From: Flavobacterium hercynium
Lineage (GTDB): Bacteria > Bacteroidota > Bacteroidia > Flavobacteriales > Flavobacteriaceae
NCBI RefSeq assembly: GCF_002217285.1
Contig: NZ_MUGW01000055.1
Coordinates: 1-40,961, forward strand
Direction of reading: 5' to 3'
Length of the DNA stretch: 40,961 nucleotides
The notes below the pieces were generated by a model. It did no database searches. It saw nothing but the letters and a program-made list of their open reading frames with translations, and had not been told where the DNA came from. The position numbers and the translations under genes are program-made. Numbering within the stretch: the stretch's first letter is position 1; the number at the start of each line of letters is the position of its first letter. Positions 40,450-40,961 of this stretch are shown piece by piece.

Positions 40450-40961
40450 TTAGTCGTTAATTTTTTCAACTTGACTTTCAAGTAAAAGCTGACTAGCATC
40501 GAGCATTTTGATTACGTGAATATAAGGTGTAAGTAAATCAGAATCAAATTCTACAATAGTAGGACGTAACGCTAGATGAATTACTTCACAAAGGAAAAAT
40601 TCGAAGTCGGCTAAGGAATGTTCTGTAAAAGCATTTTGAAATACAATAAATGGATTTTCGTATTCTTCTGCGGTTAAAGAAGCCAGCGAGAGAATTGACC
40701 TTTTTTCAGCAGCTATTTCGGTAGTCTTCCATTTTTTGCTTTTGTGTTGCAGAGCTGAACAAGCCCTCAGAAAAGAGCGAAAAGCGGTATAGGTAAAGAA
40801 CACATCGCCGGGACATTCTTTTTGATAGACTTCATCTTTGCTTCTGTAAAAAACTATTTCGCTTAAGGTTTGTTTGAAGAAAGCCAGACTTTCACATCCT
40901 AAAAAGGCATCAACAACTTCAAATGGATTTTCTAATTCCTGATGTGCCCAAAAATTAGTTT
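40450..40961 (-). CDS. Hypothetical protein, 5' end beyond the window
   Basis: The frame runs off the right edge; at least 169 residues are visible. The visible part begins FWAHQELENPFEVVDAFLGCESLAFFKQTL and continues with DVFFTYTAFRSFLRACSALQHKSKKW and a C-terminal FDSDLLTPYIHVIKMLDASQLLLE. A GTG at 40803 is a possible internal start but the homologous-looking sequence continues upstream, so the gene is cut. It is helical, soluble and of unknown function. Confidence 0.75.
   Translation of the reverse strand, partial: TNFWAHQELENPFEVVDAFLGCESLAFFKQTLSEIVFYRSKDEVYQKECPGDVFFTYTAFRSFLRACSALQHKSKKWKTTEIAAEKRSILSLASLTAEEYENPFIVFQNAFTEHSLADFEFFLCEVIHLALRPTIVEFDSDLLTPYIHVIKMLDASQLLLESQVEKIND

Overview
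The window is typical Flavobacterium-type Bacteroidota DNA. The reading rests on AT-rich sequence, TAnnTTTG promoter boxes with an upstream TTG about 18-19 nt away, families such as DUF4290, DUF4199 and DUF5686, a TonB-dependent receptor, a MurA with Asp in place of the catalytic Cys, and an rny-6S RNA-zapA layout. I see no rRNA, CRISPR array, intact insertion sequence or intact prophage.

Region 1 (1-3.85 kb) looks like the decayed end of an integrative element. It holds an unrecognised protein, a small protein with a possible Cas2/VapD-like fold, two related lamin-tail-like proteins and an acetyltransferase-like protein. An internally deleted tyrosine integrase follows, lying beside a tRNA-Met gene. 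Each lamin-tail-like gene is preceded by a nearly identical leader of about 145 bp carrying a long hairpin and a promoter-like sequence.

Region 2 (3.9-18.5 kb) is mostly core genome. It contains a START-like protein, a class IV aminotransferase, AlgH/YqgE, HU, fmt-recQ (overlapping TAATG), a P-loop NTPase, a secreted esterase, DUF493, DUF4290, murA, a cation efflux transporter, a large DUF5686 surface protein and aroQ. Its intergenic gaps are full of repeats: palindromic elements, a structured element whose second copy is at 36.3 kb, and arrays built on an 8-nt degenerate period.

Region 3 (18.6-29.7 kb) carries two divergent outer-membrane barrel paralogues, xerD, a soluble PAS histidine kinase, rny, a 6S RNA candidate, zapA with a coiled-coil partner, an M23 peptidase and a TonB-dependent receptor.

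Region 4 (29.7-32.4 kb) is accessory: an unrecognised protein with a hydrophobic segment and glycine-rich tail, paired with a DUF1493-like small acidic protein; a lipoprotein with two EF-hand-like loops; and a DUF2971 protein.

Region 5 (32.5-41 kb) has an MsbA-like ABC exporter, a phosphohexomutase, a family 2 glycosyltransferase, DUF4199, ribosomal protein L31 type B with a structured leader, a Crp/Fnr regulator, a tautomerase and an NTF2-like secreted protein. It ends with a second copy of the palindrome-rich repeat and a gene cut by the window edge.

The best candidates for something undescribed are the leader-plus-lamin-tail cassettes at 1.25-3.1 kb, the covarying hairpin element at 9.9 and 36.3 kb, the octamer-period inverted arrays, and the gene pair at 29.76-30.65 kb. 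All names come from reading motifs by eye; no database search was run.
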